Part shown: positions 23,186 to 35,703 of the stretch, piece after piece
Layout of the letters: each line of letters starts with the position of its first letter
Position numbering within the stretch: the stretch's first letter is position 1
Assembly: GCA_905234785.1 (NCBI GenBank)
Contig: CAJOIP010000010.1
Coordinates: 1 to 51,758, forward strand
Direction of reading: 5' to 3'
Source: an uncultured Eggerthellaceae bacterium
Lineage (GTDB): Bacteria; Actinomycetota; Coriobacteriia; Coriobacteriales; Eggerthellaceae
DNA: 51,758 nt
Notes under the pieces: generated by a model
Told to the model about the DNA's origin: nothing
The model's database searches: none
What the model saw: the letters and a program-made list of their open reading frames with translations, nothing else
Translations under genes and position numbers: made by a program

Positions 23186-24148
23186 CTAGCGTTTGCGCGC
23201 GGTGAGGATGCGGGGGCGGCCCGCGAGGTCTTCCACGATGCGGACATTGGCGAAGCCGGCATAGTCGGCTTCTGCCGCTGCGTCGTTAAGGCACGTCTCG
23301 TGCAGCTCGAACGCCAACCCGCCTCCTGGCTTGAGCGCTACCGCGCACCATTCGAGCAAGCGGCGGAACACGGCAAGGCCGTCGGTGCCGCCATCGAGGG
23401 CGAGCGCGGGCTCGTGCTGTGCGACCTCTTCCGGAAGACGCGCCAACACGTCGGTCGGAATGTAGGGCGGATTCGACACGACGAGGTCGAGCTCGCCCAT
23501 GCGGCGCTCGTCGATCCCCTCCCCCAAGTCGCATTCCAACACGTCCACGCGTTCGGAAAGCCCCAGCGTTTCGACGTTCTCGCGCGCAAGCGACGCGGCT
23601 TCAGGCGAGATGTCGGTGGCGATGACGTGCGCACGCGGATGCTCGTAGGCAATCGAGCAGGCAATGCAGCCAGAACCCGTGCAGATGTCGGCGACGAGCA
23701 GCATGATATCTGAATCCTCGCCCGCTTCGTCATGCTCGATTTCGCCGATCTCGGCAAGCTGGCGTAGAACCTCGCGGTCGAGCGCATCCTGCGGCTTCTC
23801 GGCGGCCGGCAGCAAGGCCAACGCCTCGCTGACGAGCACTTCGGTTTCGGGCCGCGGAATCAGCACACCGGGGCGCACCTTCACGTTGATGTGGCGAAAC
23901 GCCGTCTCGCCGGTGATGTACTGAAGGGGTTCGCCCGCGCCGCGGCGGCGCGTCCAGTCGCGCAGCAAGGCGCGCTCGTCAGCCGTGAGCGGGCGCTCGG
24001 CGTCTAAGAACAGCTGCATGCGCGAAACGCCTATCGCCTCGGCAACGAGCCACTGGGCCGACACGCGCGGGTTCCCATCGGCATGCTGCGCCAGGTAGCC
24101 CTCGATCCACTCGAGGATGCGCTTGACTGTCCAGACGTCGTCGGTCAT
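23186..24148 (-). CDS. prmC: Peptide chain release factor N5-glutamine methyltransferase
   Basis: 320 residues. Methylates the Gln of the GGQ motif in release factors. N-terminal helical domain, then GEPLQYITGETAFRHINV and LIPRPETEVLV, SAM motif ADICTGSGCIACSIA, and catalytic VVSNPPYIPTDVL. About 30 extra residues (rich in Glu and Asp) sit between the PRPETE segment and the SAM motif. It begins 19 bp after prfA, its substrate gene. It is convergent with trxB. Confidence 0.96.
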   Translation of the reverse strand: MTDDVWTVKRILEWIEGYLAQHADGNPRVSAQWLVAEAIGVSRMQLFLDAERPLTADERALLRDWTRRRGAGEPLQYITGETAFRHINVKVRPGVLIPRPETEVLVSEALALLPAAEKPQDALDREVLRQLAEIGEIEHDEAGEDSDIMLLVADICTGSGCIACSIAYEHPRAHVIATDISPEAASLARENVETLGLSERVDVLECDLGEGIDERRMGELDLVVSNPPYIPTDVLARLPEEVAQHEPALALDGGTDGLAVFRRLLEWCAVALKPGGGLAFELHETCLNDAAAEADYAGFANVRIVEDLAGRPRILTARKR

Positions 24149-24167
24149 GTTCTGGCGTGCAGGCGAA

Positions 24168-25250
<1,083 letters not shown>

Positions 25251-25464
25251 GGTGAATCTCCTCTTGCTTGGGAATGCGCGGCGCCGCGGCCGCGCTGAAG
25301 AACGGGAACGTGAAACGTGGGACAAGGGAACACGTCCCCTGCCCCACGCGATGGGTTTGAAGCGCTGCTAATATTTCCCGGGTAGTTTTCTCATCGGGGG
25401 AATTCTAGCAGATTAGGCGGCTGACGGGCGCGATTATGGCGTGCTGCATGAGAGCATCAAAACT

Positions 25465-25492
25465 AATGGCCCCTCGATGATGAGGGGCCATT
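25465..25492 (-). terminator. Intrinsic terminator downstream of trxA
   Basis: AATGGCCCCTC pairs perfectly with GAGGGGCCATT around a 6-nt loop (11 bp). On the minus strand it runs into a T-rich AGTTTTGAT. It lies 21 bp after the trxA stop and separates trxA from prfA. Confidence 0.85.
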
Positions 25493-25513
25493 CCGAGTTT
25501 GCGCTTCGAGTTT

Positions 25514-25819
25514 TTAGAACAGCTCGAGGATCTTTTCCTTGGGCTGGGCGCCGAGCGTCTTGGAGGCAGCCTCGCCGCCCTTGAACACGATGAACGTCGG
25601 GATGCTCATGACGCCGTAGCGCTGGGCGATGTCTGGGTTCTCGTCGATGTCGATCTTGTACACGGACGCGGCGCCCGCCTTCTCGGCGGCAACCTCGTCG
25701 ATGACGGGGGCCATCATCTTGCAAGGCCCGCACCACGTGGCGAAGAAGTCGACGAGCACCGGCTCGCTTGCGTCGAGCACCTTGGCCTGCCAATCGGCGG
25801 AAGAAATCTGTTCGGTCAT
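25514..25819 (-). CDS. trxA: Thioredoxin
   Basis: 101 residues, typical length. Redox site ATWCGPCKMM with C30 and C33, cis-Pro segment VMSIPTFIVFKGGE. Partner of TrxB. GGAGG lies upstream of the ATG at 25819; an 18-codon upstream extension has no homology. Own terminator and a 255-bp upstream gap suggest a single-gene unit. Confidence 0.97.
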   Translation of the reverse strand: MTEQISSADWQAKVLDASEPVLVDFFATWCGPCKMMAPVIDEVAAEKAGAASVYKIDIDENPDIAQRYGVMSIPTFIVFKGGEAASKTLGAQPKEKILELF

Positions 25820-25928
25820 GGGTAACCTCCTCGGTTGTCTGTTGTTGAGTCCAATTGTAAGCAATTGAGGCAAGATTGCCTATTCCGTTACCGTCCCGTT
25901 CGGTTTGCCGAACACCACCCCATTTTGC

Positions 25929-26013
25929 CATCCTGAACGGAGCGCGAAGCGCGGAGTCGAAGGATCTCCGGCGTCGCAACGGGGGAGATCCCTCGCTAAC
26001 GCTCGGGATGACA
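25929..26013. repeat. Full-length dispersed palindromic repeat (GGATGACA family)
   Basis: 85 bp beginning CATCCTGAACGGAGCG and ending GCTCGGGATGACA. CATCCTGA and the GGGATGACA end are near-inverse termini, and GAAGGATCTCC/GGGGGAGATCC form an inner pair. Another long copy is at 33037-33124 in the opposite orientation; short copies are at 13569 and 29357. Read in one frame it gives the HPERSAKRGVEGSP-like peptide seen as a false ORF in many genomes. Confidence 0.85.
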
Positions 26014-26074
26014 AGATGCTAATGGGTCGCGATGCGGTCAGGACAGGCTGTCCCCGTCGACCAGCAGTGTCTAG

Positions 26075-27835
26075 TTACACCCGCTCGCGAATTTCCGCAG
26101 CGACCTTCGCGATGAAGTCGTCGAGGCTGCTCTGCACGGTCTCGCCACCGCGGTCGCGAACCGAGATGTAGCCGCCGTCGCGCTCCTGCTCGCCGAGGAT
26201 GAGCATGTAGGGAACCCTGTCGACGCCGCGCGCCTCGCGGATCTTGTAGCCGATCTTCTCGTCGCGCTCGTCCACGACCGCGCGGATGCCCGCTGCGCGC
26301 AGGACCTGGCCGACCTCGAGCGCATATGCTCGGGTCTTCTCGGAGACGGGCAGCACCTTCACCTGGCACGGCGCGAGCCACACGGGGAACTTGCCCGCAT
26401 ACTGCTCGGTCAGCATGCCGATGAAGCGCTCGAAGCTGCCGAACCCGGCGCGGTGGATCATGATGGGACGCTGCTTGGTGCCGTCAGGCGCCATGTATTC
26501 CAGCTCGAAGTTCTGCGGAAGCTGGAAGTCGAGCTGGATGGTGCCGCACTGCCACGTGCGGCCGAGGCAGTCCTTCAGATGGAAGTCGATCTTGGGGCCG
26601 TAGAAGGCGCCATCGCCCTCGTTGAGGATGTAGTCGGCGCCCATCTTCTCGAGCGCCGCGCGCAGGCCGTCCTCGGCGCGTTCCCAATCCTCATCGGAAC
26701 CCATCGAGTCCTCGGGGCGCGTGGAGAGCTCGACGGTGTACTCGAAGCCGAACTGGCGGTAGTACTCGTCGAACAGCTGCGCCGTTTCCAGGACGATGTC
26801 GGAAATCTGGTCGGGCGTGACGTAGATATGGCCGTCGTCCTGCGTGAAGGCGCGCACGCGGAAGAGCCCGTGCAGCGCGCCCTTCAGCTCGTGGCGATGG
26901 TCCAAGCCCGCCTCGGCCAGCTTCAGCGGCAAATCGCGGTAGCTGCGCGGACGGCTCTTGTAGATGAGGCACGCGCCCGGACAGTTCATGGGCTTGACCG
27001 CGTAGTCCTCGTCGTCGACGAGCGTCGTGTACATGTTTTCCTTGTAATGGTCCCAATGACCGCTCGTCTCCCATAGGGTGCGCGACAGGATCTGCGGCGT
27101 CTCGACCTCGTCGTAGTCGTACTTGGCCATCATCTCGTGCCAGTAGTCGATGAGCGCGTTTTTCAGCTTGGTGCCGTTGGGAAGCCAGAACGGGAAGCCC
27201 GGCCCCTCGTCGGCGAACATGAACAGCTCCATCTCCTGGCCGATCTTGCGATGGTCGCGCTTCTTGGCCTCCTCGAGCATGCGCTCGTATTCGGCCAGCT
27301 CCTCCTTCGTCGGGAAGGCGATGCCGTTGATGCGCGTGAGCATCTTGTTGTCCTTGTCACCCTTCCAGTACGCGCCCGATGTGGCCGTCAGCTTGAAGGC
27401 CTTCAGCGCCTTGGTGTAGAGGATGTGCGGGCCCACGCACATGTCGACGTACTCGCCTTGCTGGTAGAACGTGATGCGTTCGTCTTCGGGCAAGTCGCCG
27501 ATGTGCTCGACCTTGTATTTCGCCTGGCGCTCCTGCATGTGCGCGATGGCTTCCTCGCGCGGGAGCTCGTAGGTGGAGAACTTGAGGTTCTCCTTGCAGA
27601 TCTTGCGCATCTCGGCTTCGATGGCGGGGAAATCTTCTTCGGTGATCTTGGTGTCGCCCAAGTCGATGTCGTAGTAGAAGCCGTTGTCGGTTGCGGGGCC
27701 GTAACCGAAATCGGCATGCGGGTACAGGCGCTTGATGGCCTGGGCCATGATGTGGGCGGCGGAGTGGCGCAGGACCTCGAGCTCTTCGCCTTCCGGGCAT
27801 TCGTCCACGTGGCCGTCGTTGTACAGAACCTTCAT
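26075..27835 (-). CDS. thrS: Threonyl-tRNA synthetase without a TGS domain
   Basis: 586 residues, about 55 shorter than E. coli ThrRS. After a 20-residue start (MKVLYNDGHVDECPEGEEL) it goes straight into the editing domain HSAAHIMAQAIKRL, so the TGS domain is missing or reduced. The catalytic core is complete: PMNCPGACLIYKSRPRSYRDL with the zinc Cys, FTQDDGHIY, AFYGPKIDFHLKD, and PIMIHRAGFGSFERFIGML. The anticodon-binding domain closes the protein. AGAGG precedes the ATG, and no upstream start extends it. Confidence 0.95.
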   Translation of the reverse strand: MKVLYNDGHVDECPEGEELEVLRHSAAHIMAQAIKRLYPHADFGYGPATDNGFYYDIDLGDTKITEEDFPAIEAEMRKICKENLKFSTYELPREEAIAHMQERQAKYKVEHIGDLPEDERITFYQQGEYVDMCVGPHILYTKALKAFKLTATSGAYWKGDKDNKMLTRINGIAFPTKEELAEYERMLEEAKKRDHRKIGQEMELFMFADEGPGFPFWLPNGTKLKNALIDYWHEMMAKYDYDEVETPQILSRTLWETSGHWDHYKENMYTTLVDDEDYAVKPMNCPGACLIYKSRPRSYRDLPLKLAEAGLDHRHELKGALHGLFRVRAFTQDDGHIYVTPDQISDIVLETAQLFDEYYRQFGFEYTVELSTRPEDSMGSDEDWERAEDGLRAALEKMGADYILNEGDGAFYGPKIDFHLKDCLGRTWQCGTIQLDFQLPQNFELEYMAPDGTKQRPIMIHRAGFGSFERFIGMLTEQYAGKFPVWLAPCQVKVLPVSEKTRAYALEVGQVLRAAGIRAVVDERDEKIGYKIREARGVDRVPYMLILGEQERDGGYISVRDRGGETVQSSLDDFIAKVAAEIRERV

Positions 27836-27974
27836 TGGGACCTCTTCGAATCGGTTGGAATCATATGTTTTGCCATACTACCACTGTTCTTACGCAGGCA
27901 TGAAAACGGGGAGGCAACTCCATGTCAGTTACAGCCCCATCGCGGCTTTCTCGCCAACGCGCCTTGCCGCCGAC

Positions 27975-28002
27975 GAAAAAAGCCGCCCGGGAAGGCGGCT
28001 TT
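27975..28002 (-). terminator. Intrinsic terminator of the zinc-ribbon membrane protein gene
   Basis: AAAGCCGCC pairs with GGCGGCTTT (9 bp, 6-nt loop), followed on the minus strand by a run of T residues. It lies about 58 bp after the stop at 28060. Confidence 0.85.
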
Positions 28003-28059
28003 CATGGGTTCTGCGAAGGTTGCCCGAACGTGTCGTTCCGACCTGGTCGGGACGATGCA

Positions 28060-28518
28060 TTAGCGCGCGTGGGAACGGCGGCCGCTGCCGGCGTTCACGG
28101 GCGTGGTGCAGTACGGGCAGACGTTCCACGACGGGTCGAGCGCATGGTGGCACGTCGAGCAGAGGTTCTTCAGGCGCTGGTGGCAGTTGGGGCACATGAC
28201 GTAATCGGCTTCGACCGGGTACCCGCATGCGGCGCACTCGCCGTATTTCATGAGTTCCCGCTGTTTAAGGGCGACCTCGAGCTCCTGCTCGTCGCGGTCG
28301 ATCTGCAGCAGGGGCGGACGCAGCAGGCAGTACGCGATGACGCCCAGCAGCGGCACCAACGCCACGATTGCCCAGATGTACCACATGGTGCCGCGCATGT
28401 ACGCATCGCGCGCGACCCAGATGATGCTGAGCACGTACAGGATGACCAGGCATACGACGATGACGGTAAGCGCCGTCTGAAGTTCGGGCGTCCACAGCTG
28501 GGACATCAATTCGCTCAT
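28060..28518 (-). CDS. Membrane protein with double zinc-ribbon tail
   Basis: 152 residues. Two membrane segments (about 17-36 and 46-66), then a charged linker, then CAACGYPVEADYVMCPNCHQ and CSTCHHALDPSWNVCPYCTTP, two CxxC...CxxC zinc ribbons of the DZANK/zinc-ribbon type. The tail is probably cytoplasmic and may bind protein or nucleic acid. I do not recognise a specific family. It is a single-gene unit: a valS terminator and a TATAAT -10 (minus strand, 28568-28573) lie upstream, and its own terminator follows. Confidence 0.75.
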   Translation of the reverse strand: MSELMSQLWTPELQTALTVIVVCLVILYVLSIIWVARDAYMRGTMWYIWAIVALVPLLGVIAYCLLRPPLLQIDRDEQELEVALKQRELMKYGECAACGYPVEADYVMCPNCHQRLKNLCSTCHHALDPSWNVCPYCTTPVNAGSGRRSHAR

Positions 28519-28567
28519 GGGTTCCCCTCTTTGTCGTTTGAGCTACATTTCTTGCATGCAACGCGTC

Positions 28568-28573
28568 ATTATA
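28568..28573 (-). promoter_or_regulatory. -10 element for the zinc-ribbon membrane protein gene
   Basis: A perfect TATAAT on the minus strand, 50 bp before the start codon at 28518 and just past the valS terminator. No strong -35 was found at 16-18 bp. Confidence 0.45.
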
Positions 28574-28575
28574 GC

Positions 28576-28606
28576 AAAAACGGGGCAAGCACCAGGTACT
28601 TGCCCC
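28576..28606 (-). terminator. Intrinsic terminator of valS
   Basis: GGGGCAAG pairs with CTTGCCCC (8 bp, 9-nt loop), followed on the minus strand by five T residues. It lies 76 bp after the valS stop. Confidence 0.8.
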
Positions 28607-28682
28607 ATTTTGTGCACAGTCAGCACGTAAACGCCACTAGATTGAAGGGAACGCCCCTTCAGGCGGAAGCTTCCAGCAAGTG

Positions 28683-31424
<2,742 letters not shown>

Positions 31425-31470
31425 GGGCATGCTCCCTGGACTTGTTGGAAACTAACCTGTCTATGATAAC

Positions 31471-31619
31471 GCAAAACAAACGGAAGGCCGTCGCTTCGTC
31501 GAGGTCGCCCGCTTCGCTTGGGCGGGCGGCCTTCCGCCTACGGCTGCTCGGCAAATGTTTGCAAGTATTGAATTATGATTCCTGCGCAAGCGGCGGCAGG
31601 CCGCCCGCCCAAACGAAGC
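31471..31619 (-). promoter_or_regulatory. Alternative hairpins between clpX and valS (terminator and possible antiterminator)
   Basis: On the minus strand, 31536-31481 folds into a hairpin with a perfect 10-bp outer stem (CGGAAGGCCG) followed by TTTGTTTT, an intrinsic terminator. Upstream, 31599-31619 can pair over 21 bp (one G-U) with 31511-31531, which takes up half of the terminator's 5' arm. The two folds exclude each other. The terminator probably serves clpX. Since valS starts 46 bp beyond it, attenuation of valS is possible. No T-box sequence was seen. Confidence 0.55.
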
Positions 31620-31641
31620 TACATGGGTTCGGGTGTGCGCT

Positions 31642-33000
31642 CTATGCGGCTATTGCGACGATTTCGGGCTTGGTCTCGCCGATGATGTCGGTGGCGCGCA
31701 GCTCGACGGTGGTGGCGCCTTCTTGCTCAGGCAGGTCGTACATGACGTCGAGCAGCACGCGTTCGCAGATGGAACGCAGGCCGCGGGCGCCCGTGCCGTG
31801 CTCGACCGCCTCGTGCGCGATGGCGCGCAGCGCCTCGTCGGTGAAGGTGAGCGTGGAGTTTTCGAACTCGAACATCTTCTTGTACTGCTTCACGAGCGCG
31901 TTCTTCGGCTCGACGAGAATGCGCACGAGCTCGTCTTCGGTCAACGCCGACAGCGACGTGATGACCGGGATACGGCCCACGAACTCGGGGATCATGCCGA
32001 ACTTGTTCAGGTCCTCGGGAAGCACCTGCGCCAGAAGCGCGGCCTCGCCTTCCTCCTTGCTTTCGGGAAGGTCGGAGTTGAAGCCGATGGAAGCTTTCCC
32101 CACGCGCGCAGCGATGATGTCGGTGAGCCCGACGAACGCGCCGCCCAAGATGAACAGGATGTTCGTGGTGTTGATGGGAATGAGCTCTTGCTGGGGATGC
32201 TTGCGGCCGCCCTGCGGGGGCACGCTGGCCTCGGTGCCCTCGACGATCTTCAGCAGCGCCTGCTGCACGCCCTCGCCCGACACGTCGCGCGTGATGGAGA
32301 GGTTCTCGGCCTTGCGGGCGATCTTGTCGATCTCGTCGATGTAGATGATGCCGATTTCAGCGCGCGGCACGTCGAAGTCGGCGGCCGTGATGAGCTTCAG
32401 CAGGATGTTCTCGACGTCTTCGCCGACATAGCCGGCTTCGGTGAGCGTGGTGGCGTCGGCGATGGCAAAGGGCACCCGCAGCGTGCGCGCGAGCGTCTGC
32501 GCGAGAAGCGTCTTGCCCGAGCCGGTGGGACCGAGCAAAAGGATGTTGCTCTTGGCCAGCTCGACGTCGTTGGTGTCGTCGGCTTCCAGGCCGATGCGCT
32601 TGTAGTGGTTGTACACCGCCACCGAAAGCGCGCGTTTGGCCTGTTCCTGGCCCACCACGTAATCGGACAGCTCGGCGTAGAGTTGATGCGGCGTGGGCAG
32701 GTCGGCCAGCACTTCGTCGACTGACGGGACTTCGCCCGTGCTGGGAACGTAGGCCTGGCCCTGGGCTTGCTCCGTGTAGCCGGCCTGCTCTTCGGGAGTC
32801 GTCCAGCCAACGGACCCGTTCGTGGTCGGCTGTATCTGCATGCCCAAATCGCGCATCATGGCCTCGGCGCAGGTGGCAACGCATTCGTCGCAGATGTATA
32901 TGCCGTCAGGGCCCTGGATCATGGCCGTGACGTCCTGCGGGCTCTTGCCGCAGAACGCGCAGACGGCGCCGTCGCCCGTCCCGTTGTTTCGTGTGCTCAA
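31642..33000 (-). CDS. clpX: ATP-dependent Clp protease ATP-binding subunit ClpX
   Basis: 452 residues. N-terminal zinc domain CAFCGKS...CDECVATC (residues 14-45), a short Gln/Gly-rich linker, Walker [15 protein letters not shown], pore loop [10 protein letters not shown], Walker [12 protein letters not shown], and an IGF-type loop SIGFNSD that docks on ClpP. Unfolds proteins and feeds them to ClpP, encoded upstream. The 194-bp gap to clpP holds a dispersed repeat, so whether the two are cotranscribed is unclear. Confidence 0.97.
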   Translation of the reverse strand: MSTRNNGTGDGAVCAFCGKSPQDVTAMIQGPDGIYICDECVATCAEAMMRDLGMQIQPTTNGSVGWTTPEEQAGYTEQAQGQAYVPSTGEVPSVDEVLADLPTPHQLYAELSDYVVGQEQAKRALSVAVYNHYKRIGLEADDTNDVELAKSNILLLGPTGSGKTLLAQTLARTLRVPFAIADATTLTEAGYVGEDVENILLKLITAADFDVPRAEIGIIYIDEIDKIARKAENLSITRDVSGEGVQQALLKIVEGTEASVPPQGGRKHPQQELIPINTTNILFILGGAFVGLTDIIAARVGKASIGFNSDLPESKEEGEAALLAQVLPEDLNKFGMIPEFVGRIPVITSLSALTEDELVRILVEPKNALVKQYKKMFEFENSTLTFTDEALRAIAHEAVEHGTGARGLRSICERVLLDVMYDLPEQEGATTVELRATDIIGETKPEIVAIAA

Positions 33001-33036
33001 CTTAGCTCCCCCGTCAATTCAAAGCATTCGAGTTGC

Positions 33037-33124
33037 TGTCATCCTAAGCGTAAGCGAAGGATCTCCCCCGTTGCGACGCTGGAGATCCTTCGACTCCGCG
33101 CTTCGCGCTCCGCTCAGGATGACA
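33037..33124. repeat. Full-length dispersed palindromic repeat, inverted orientation
   Basis: 88 bp beginning TGTCATCCTAAGCG and ending CTCAGGATGACA, so its ends are inverse. It is the reverse-orientation partner of 25929-26013: both hold GGAGATCC/GGATCTCC, GCGACG and the CTCCGCGCTTCGCGCTCCG core. It fills most of the clpX-clpP gap. Confidence 0.85.
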
Positions 33125-33194
33125 GAGGGGCGTTTGCGCTTCGCTCCGGATGCGTGTCAAAGCGGCCTGGCCAGGTTGACACGTGCTTGCATCG

Positions 33195-33809
33195 TTATTC
33201 GGCAGCTGCCACGCGCGAGGTGGTGATGCGGTCGACCAGGCCGTAGGCAAGCGCCTGCTCGGCGGTCATGTAGTTGTCGCGCTCGGTGTCGGCCTGAATC
33301 GTGGCAAGGTCCTGGCCGGTGTTGTCGGCGAGGATGTGGTTCAGGCGCTCGCGCGTCTTCAACATGAAATCGGCCACGATCTGAATCTCGGTCTGCTGGC
33401 CCTGCGCTTGGCCGAGCGGCTGGTGGATAAGCACCATCGAGTTCGGCAGGCACAGCCTCTTGCCCTTCGTGCCGCTGGAGAGCAGCACGGCGGCCATGGA
33501 CGCGCAGCAGCCCAGGCAGATGGTCGACACATCGCACTTGATGAAGTTCATCGTGTCGAGGATGGCCATGCCGGCCGTGACCGAGCCGCCGGGTGAATTG
33601 ATGTAAAGCGAGATGTCCTTGTCGGGGTCGGCGCTTTCCAGGTGCAAAAGCTGCGCGACCACCGAGTTCGCCACGTGGTCGTCGATCTGCTCGCCCAGGA
33701 AGATGATGCGGTCGTTCAGCAGGCGCGAGTAGATGTCGTAGCTGCGCTCGCCCCGCGGAGACTGCTCGATGACGTACGGGATGAGCGCGTTGTTGACCTG
33801 TGCTGTCAT
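33195..33809 (-). CDS. clpP: ATP-dependent Clp protease proteolytic subunit
   Basis: 204 residues. Serine protease chamber subunit. [16 protein letters not shown], then the nucleophile in [13 protein letters not shown] (usually QAASMG, here with two Cys), catalytic His in [14 protein letters not shown], and catalytic Asp in [18 protein letters not shown]. Its order tig-clpP-clpX is the common bacterial arrangement. Confidence 0.97.
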   Translation of the reverse strand: MTAQVNNALIPYVIEQSPRGERSYDIYSRLLNDRIIFLGEQIDDHVANSVVAQLLHLESADPDKDISLYINSPGGSVTAGMAILDTMNFIKCDVSTICLGCCASMAAVLLSSGTKGKRLCLPNSMVLIHQPLGQAQGQQTEIQIVADFMLKTRERLNHILADNTGQDLATIQADTERDNYMTAEQALAYGLVDRITTSRVAAAE

Positions 33810-33916
33810 GTATACCTCTTTCTCTTATCGTTGTTAAACGTTCATATGGTACTTCATGTGACCCCGTTTGGGCATTGGCGTAATGATGCCGTAAAGAAAG
33901 CAGGGGCCCGATCCGC

Positions 33917-33959
33917 CGCGCCCGCCCAGCCAGTTGGAGCGGGCGCGGTGAATCGCGCC
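33917..33959. repeat. GGGCGC palindromic repeat, copy 1
   Basis: CGCGCCCGC (33917-33925) can pair with GCGGGCGCG (33939-33947), or GGCGCG (33942-33947) with CGCGCC (33954-33959). It is followed by CCTACG, as in the copies at 35420 and 50833. It sits between tig and clpP. Confidence 0.6.
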
Positions 33960-33986
33960 CCTACGAGGGTTGCCTCGCCGGAAAGC

Positions 33987-35363
33987 CTATTCGGCCTCCC
34001 CTTCCTTGGAATCGTCCTTGGAGTGCTTGCCCGCCTTCTTCTCCTCGGGCTTCTCCTCGGTGACGACGGCGCCGTCGACGAGCTCCTGGGCGGCCTTCTG
34101 GCGAAGGATGCCCTGGCGCACGAGGTACATCTGGCCGTTCTTGCGCCACTCTTCCATGAGAGCTTCGGGGTCGGATGCGCCCGCCTTCTCGAACTCGGCG
34201 CGCACGTCCTCGTCGGTGGCCTCGAGCTTCGCATGGGCAGCGTACGCGTCGAGCGCGAGGTCCTGCTTGGTCATGTCAGTTGCCTGCTGCTTCACGTCGT
34301 CGCGGAACTGGCCCGAGGTGATGCCCTGCTGCTGCAGGTACATGTCGAGCGTCATGCCGCCGCGCTGAAGCTGGTTGAAGAAGTCCTGCAGAAGCGTGGT
34401 CTCGTTGTCCTCGATCAGGCCCTCGGGAACCTCGCCTTCCAGGCGCTCGGCGAGCTTTTCCATGACGCGGCTTTCCTTCATGCGCGGAAGGGTGCTGGAA
34501 AGCGTGGACTCGATTTCCTCGGAAACCTCGTTGCGCAGCTCCTCGACCGTGTTCAGGCCAATCTTCTCCTGCACCCACTCGTCAGTGAGCGCGGGCACCT
34601 TCTCCTTCTTCACGGCGAGTATTTCCACGTCGAAGTTGATCTGGGCAGTCTTGCCCATGACCGCGGTGGTCAGGGCGGTCGGGGTAGTCGGCGTGTCGAT
34701 GGCGAACTGCTTCGTCTCGCCCTTCTTCAGCCCGATGATCTCGTCGTCGAACGTGGACGGCAAAAGGCCGCCGCCGACCTTGTACTGCAGCGACTCGTTG
34801 GAAATGGCGGCGATGTCCTCGCCGTTATCGTCGGTGGCGGCGATCTTCAAATCGACGTACTTGTCGGCCTTCACCTTCGTGTTGGCGGGCGCGTCGACGA
34901 TGTCTTGGTAATGCTCGAGCAGCGCGTCGATTTCGGCGTCGATCTGCTCGTCGGTGGCATGCTCGGCCGGCATTTCGATTTCGACCGGGTCGTAGCTCGA
35001 CAGCTCGGGCGTGGGCTTGGTGGCGATTTCGAAGACGAACGTGTAGGGCTTGCCGTCCTCGACGAGGCCCAGCTCCTCCTCGCCGAAATCGGCCTGGCCG
35101 ACCGGGAAGATGCCGGATTCGTCGATGGCACGCGGGTAGTTCTCGTTCACGATGTTGTCGGTGACGACCGCGCGGACGTAATCCTTGCCGAGCGCGCTGT
35201 CGATAACCGGGCGCGGGGCCTTGCCCTTGCGGAAGCCCGGGATGGTGTACTGGTTCGCTGCCTGCTTGTACTGCTTCTTGATGCGGTCGGTGACGACGTC
35301 GGCGTCGATGGTGACGCTGATCTTGGCGCGGTCGCCTTCCAAAAGCTCGACTTTAGTTTCCAC
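33987..35363 (-). CDS. tig: Trigger factor
   Basis: 458 residues from the GTG at 35363. Ribosome-associated chaperone and prolyl isomerase. The ribosome-binding domain has the signature IPGFRKGKAPRPVID, followed by an FKBP-type domain (about 160-240) and the helical C domain. The tail is a Lys/Glu/Asp-rich stretch. AAGGAA lies six bases before this GTG, giving VETKVELLEG as N terminus. A GTG eight codons upstream is the alternative. Head of the tig-clpP-clpX run. A second, divergent trigger-factor-like gene lies at 9497. Confidence 0.96.
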   Translation of the reverse strand: METKVELLEGDRAKISVTIDADVVTDRIKKQYKQAANQYTIPGFRKGKAPRPVIDSALGKDYVRAVVTDNIVNENYPRAIDESGIFPVGQADFGEEELGLVEDGKPYTFVFEIATKPTPELSSYDPVEIEMPAEHATDEQIDAEIDALLEHYQDIVDAPANTKVKADKYVDLKIAATDDNGEDIAAISNESLQYKVGGGLLPSTFDDEIIGLKKGETKQFAIDTPTTPTALTTAVMGKTAQINFDVEILAVKKEKVPALTDEWVQEKIGLNTVEELRNEVSEEIESTLSSTLPRMKESRVMEKLAERLEGEVPEGLIEDNETTLLQDFFNQLQRGGMTLDMYLQQQGITSGQFRDDVKQQATDMTKQDLALDAYAAHAKLEATDEDVRAEFEKAGASDPEALMEEWRKNGQMYLVRQGILRQKAAQELVDGAVVTEEKPEEKKAGKHSKDDSKEGEAE

Positions 35364-35419
35364 GTAACGTTCCTTCACTAGTTCCACTTACTCTTGCCGT
35401 AACACCCTTCCACCAGGAC

Positions 35420-35438
35420 GGGCGCACGGGGTGCGCCC
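35420..35438. repeat. GGGCGCAC palindromic repeat, copy 2
   Basis: GGGCGCAC pairs perfectly with GTGCGCCC around a 3-nt loop, followed by CCTACG. It lies 57 bp upstream of tig. Confidence 0.65.
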
Positions 35439-35574
35439 CTACGGGGGCGGGAAACGCGTTTGACACGCAAACTGGAATTATCGCACACATCCCGCACCGA
35501 TTGTAGAACGTTCACATATAGACCAAGCAGCACATAACCCGAAGGGGGTACTCCCCGTTGGGCTGCAGATGTAG

Positions 35575-35583
35575 TGGTATGAT
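35575..35583 (+). promoter_or_regulatory. Extended -10 promoter of tRNA-Leu
   Basis: TGGTATGAT (TG-N-TATGAT) ends 12 bp before the mature tRNA. The 12-mer TAGTGGTATGAT is shared exactly with the tRNA-Arg promoter on the minus strand near 42874. Confidence 0.55.
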
Positions 35584-35595
35584 GCTTGGACGTGT

Positions 35596-35680
35596 GCGGG
35601 CGTGGCGGAACTGGCAGACGCGCCAGATTTAGGTTCTGGTGGGGAAACCCGTGAAGGTTCAAGTCCTTTCGCCCGCACCA
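35596..35680 (+). tRNA. tRNA-Leu (anticodon UAG)
   Basis: Acceptor GCGGGCG pairs with CGCCCGC, discriminator A and encoded CCA at 35678-35680. The anticodon stem CCAGA/TCTGG encloses the loop TTTAGGT, anticodon TAG at 35630-35632. The T arm GGTTCAAGTCC and a long variable arm fit a class II leucine tRNA. The sstT gene starts 24 bp later. Confidence 0.95.
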
Positions 35681-35703
35681 TTTTGTTGTTAAGGAGGGTT
35701 GTC

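Noticed and set aside
31425..31641. T-box leader for valS
   Set aside because: No AGGGTGGNACCGCG-type antiterminator sequence was found on the minus strand. Only the generic alternative hairpins are supported.
32767..33246. Possible small genes between clpX and clpP and around 25905-26171
   Set aside because: The frames consist of the dispersed palindromic repeat (HPERSAKR-type peptides) and have no ribosome binding sites.
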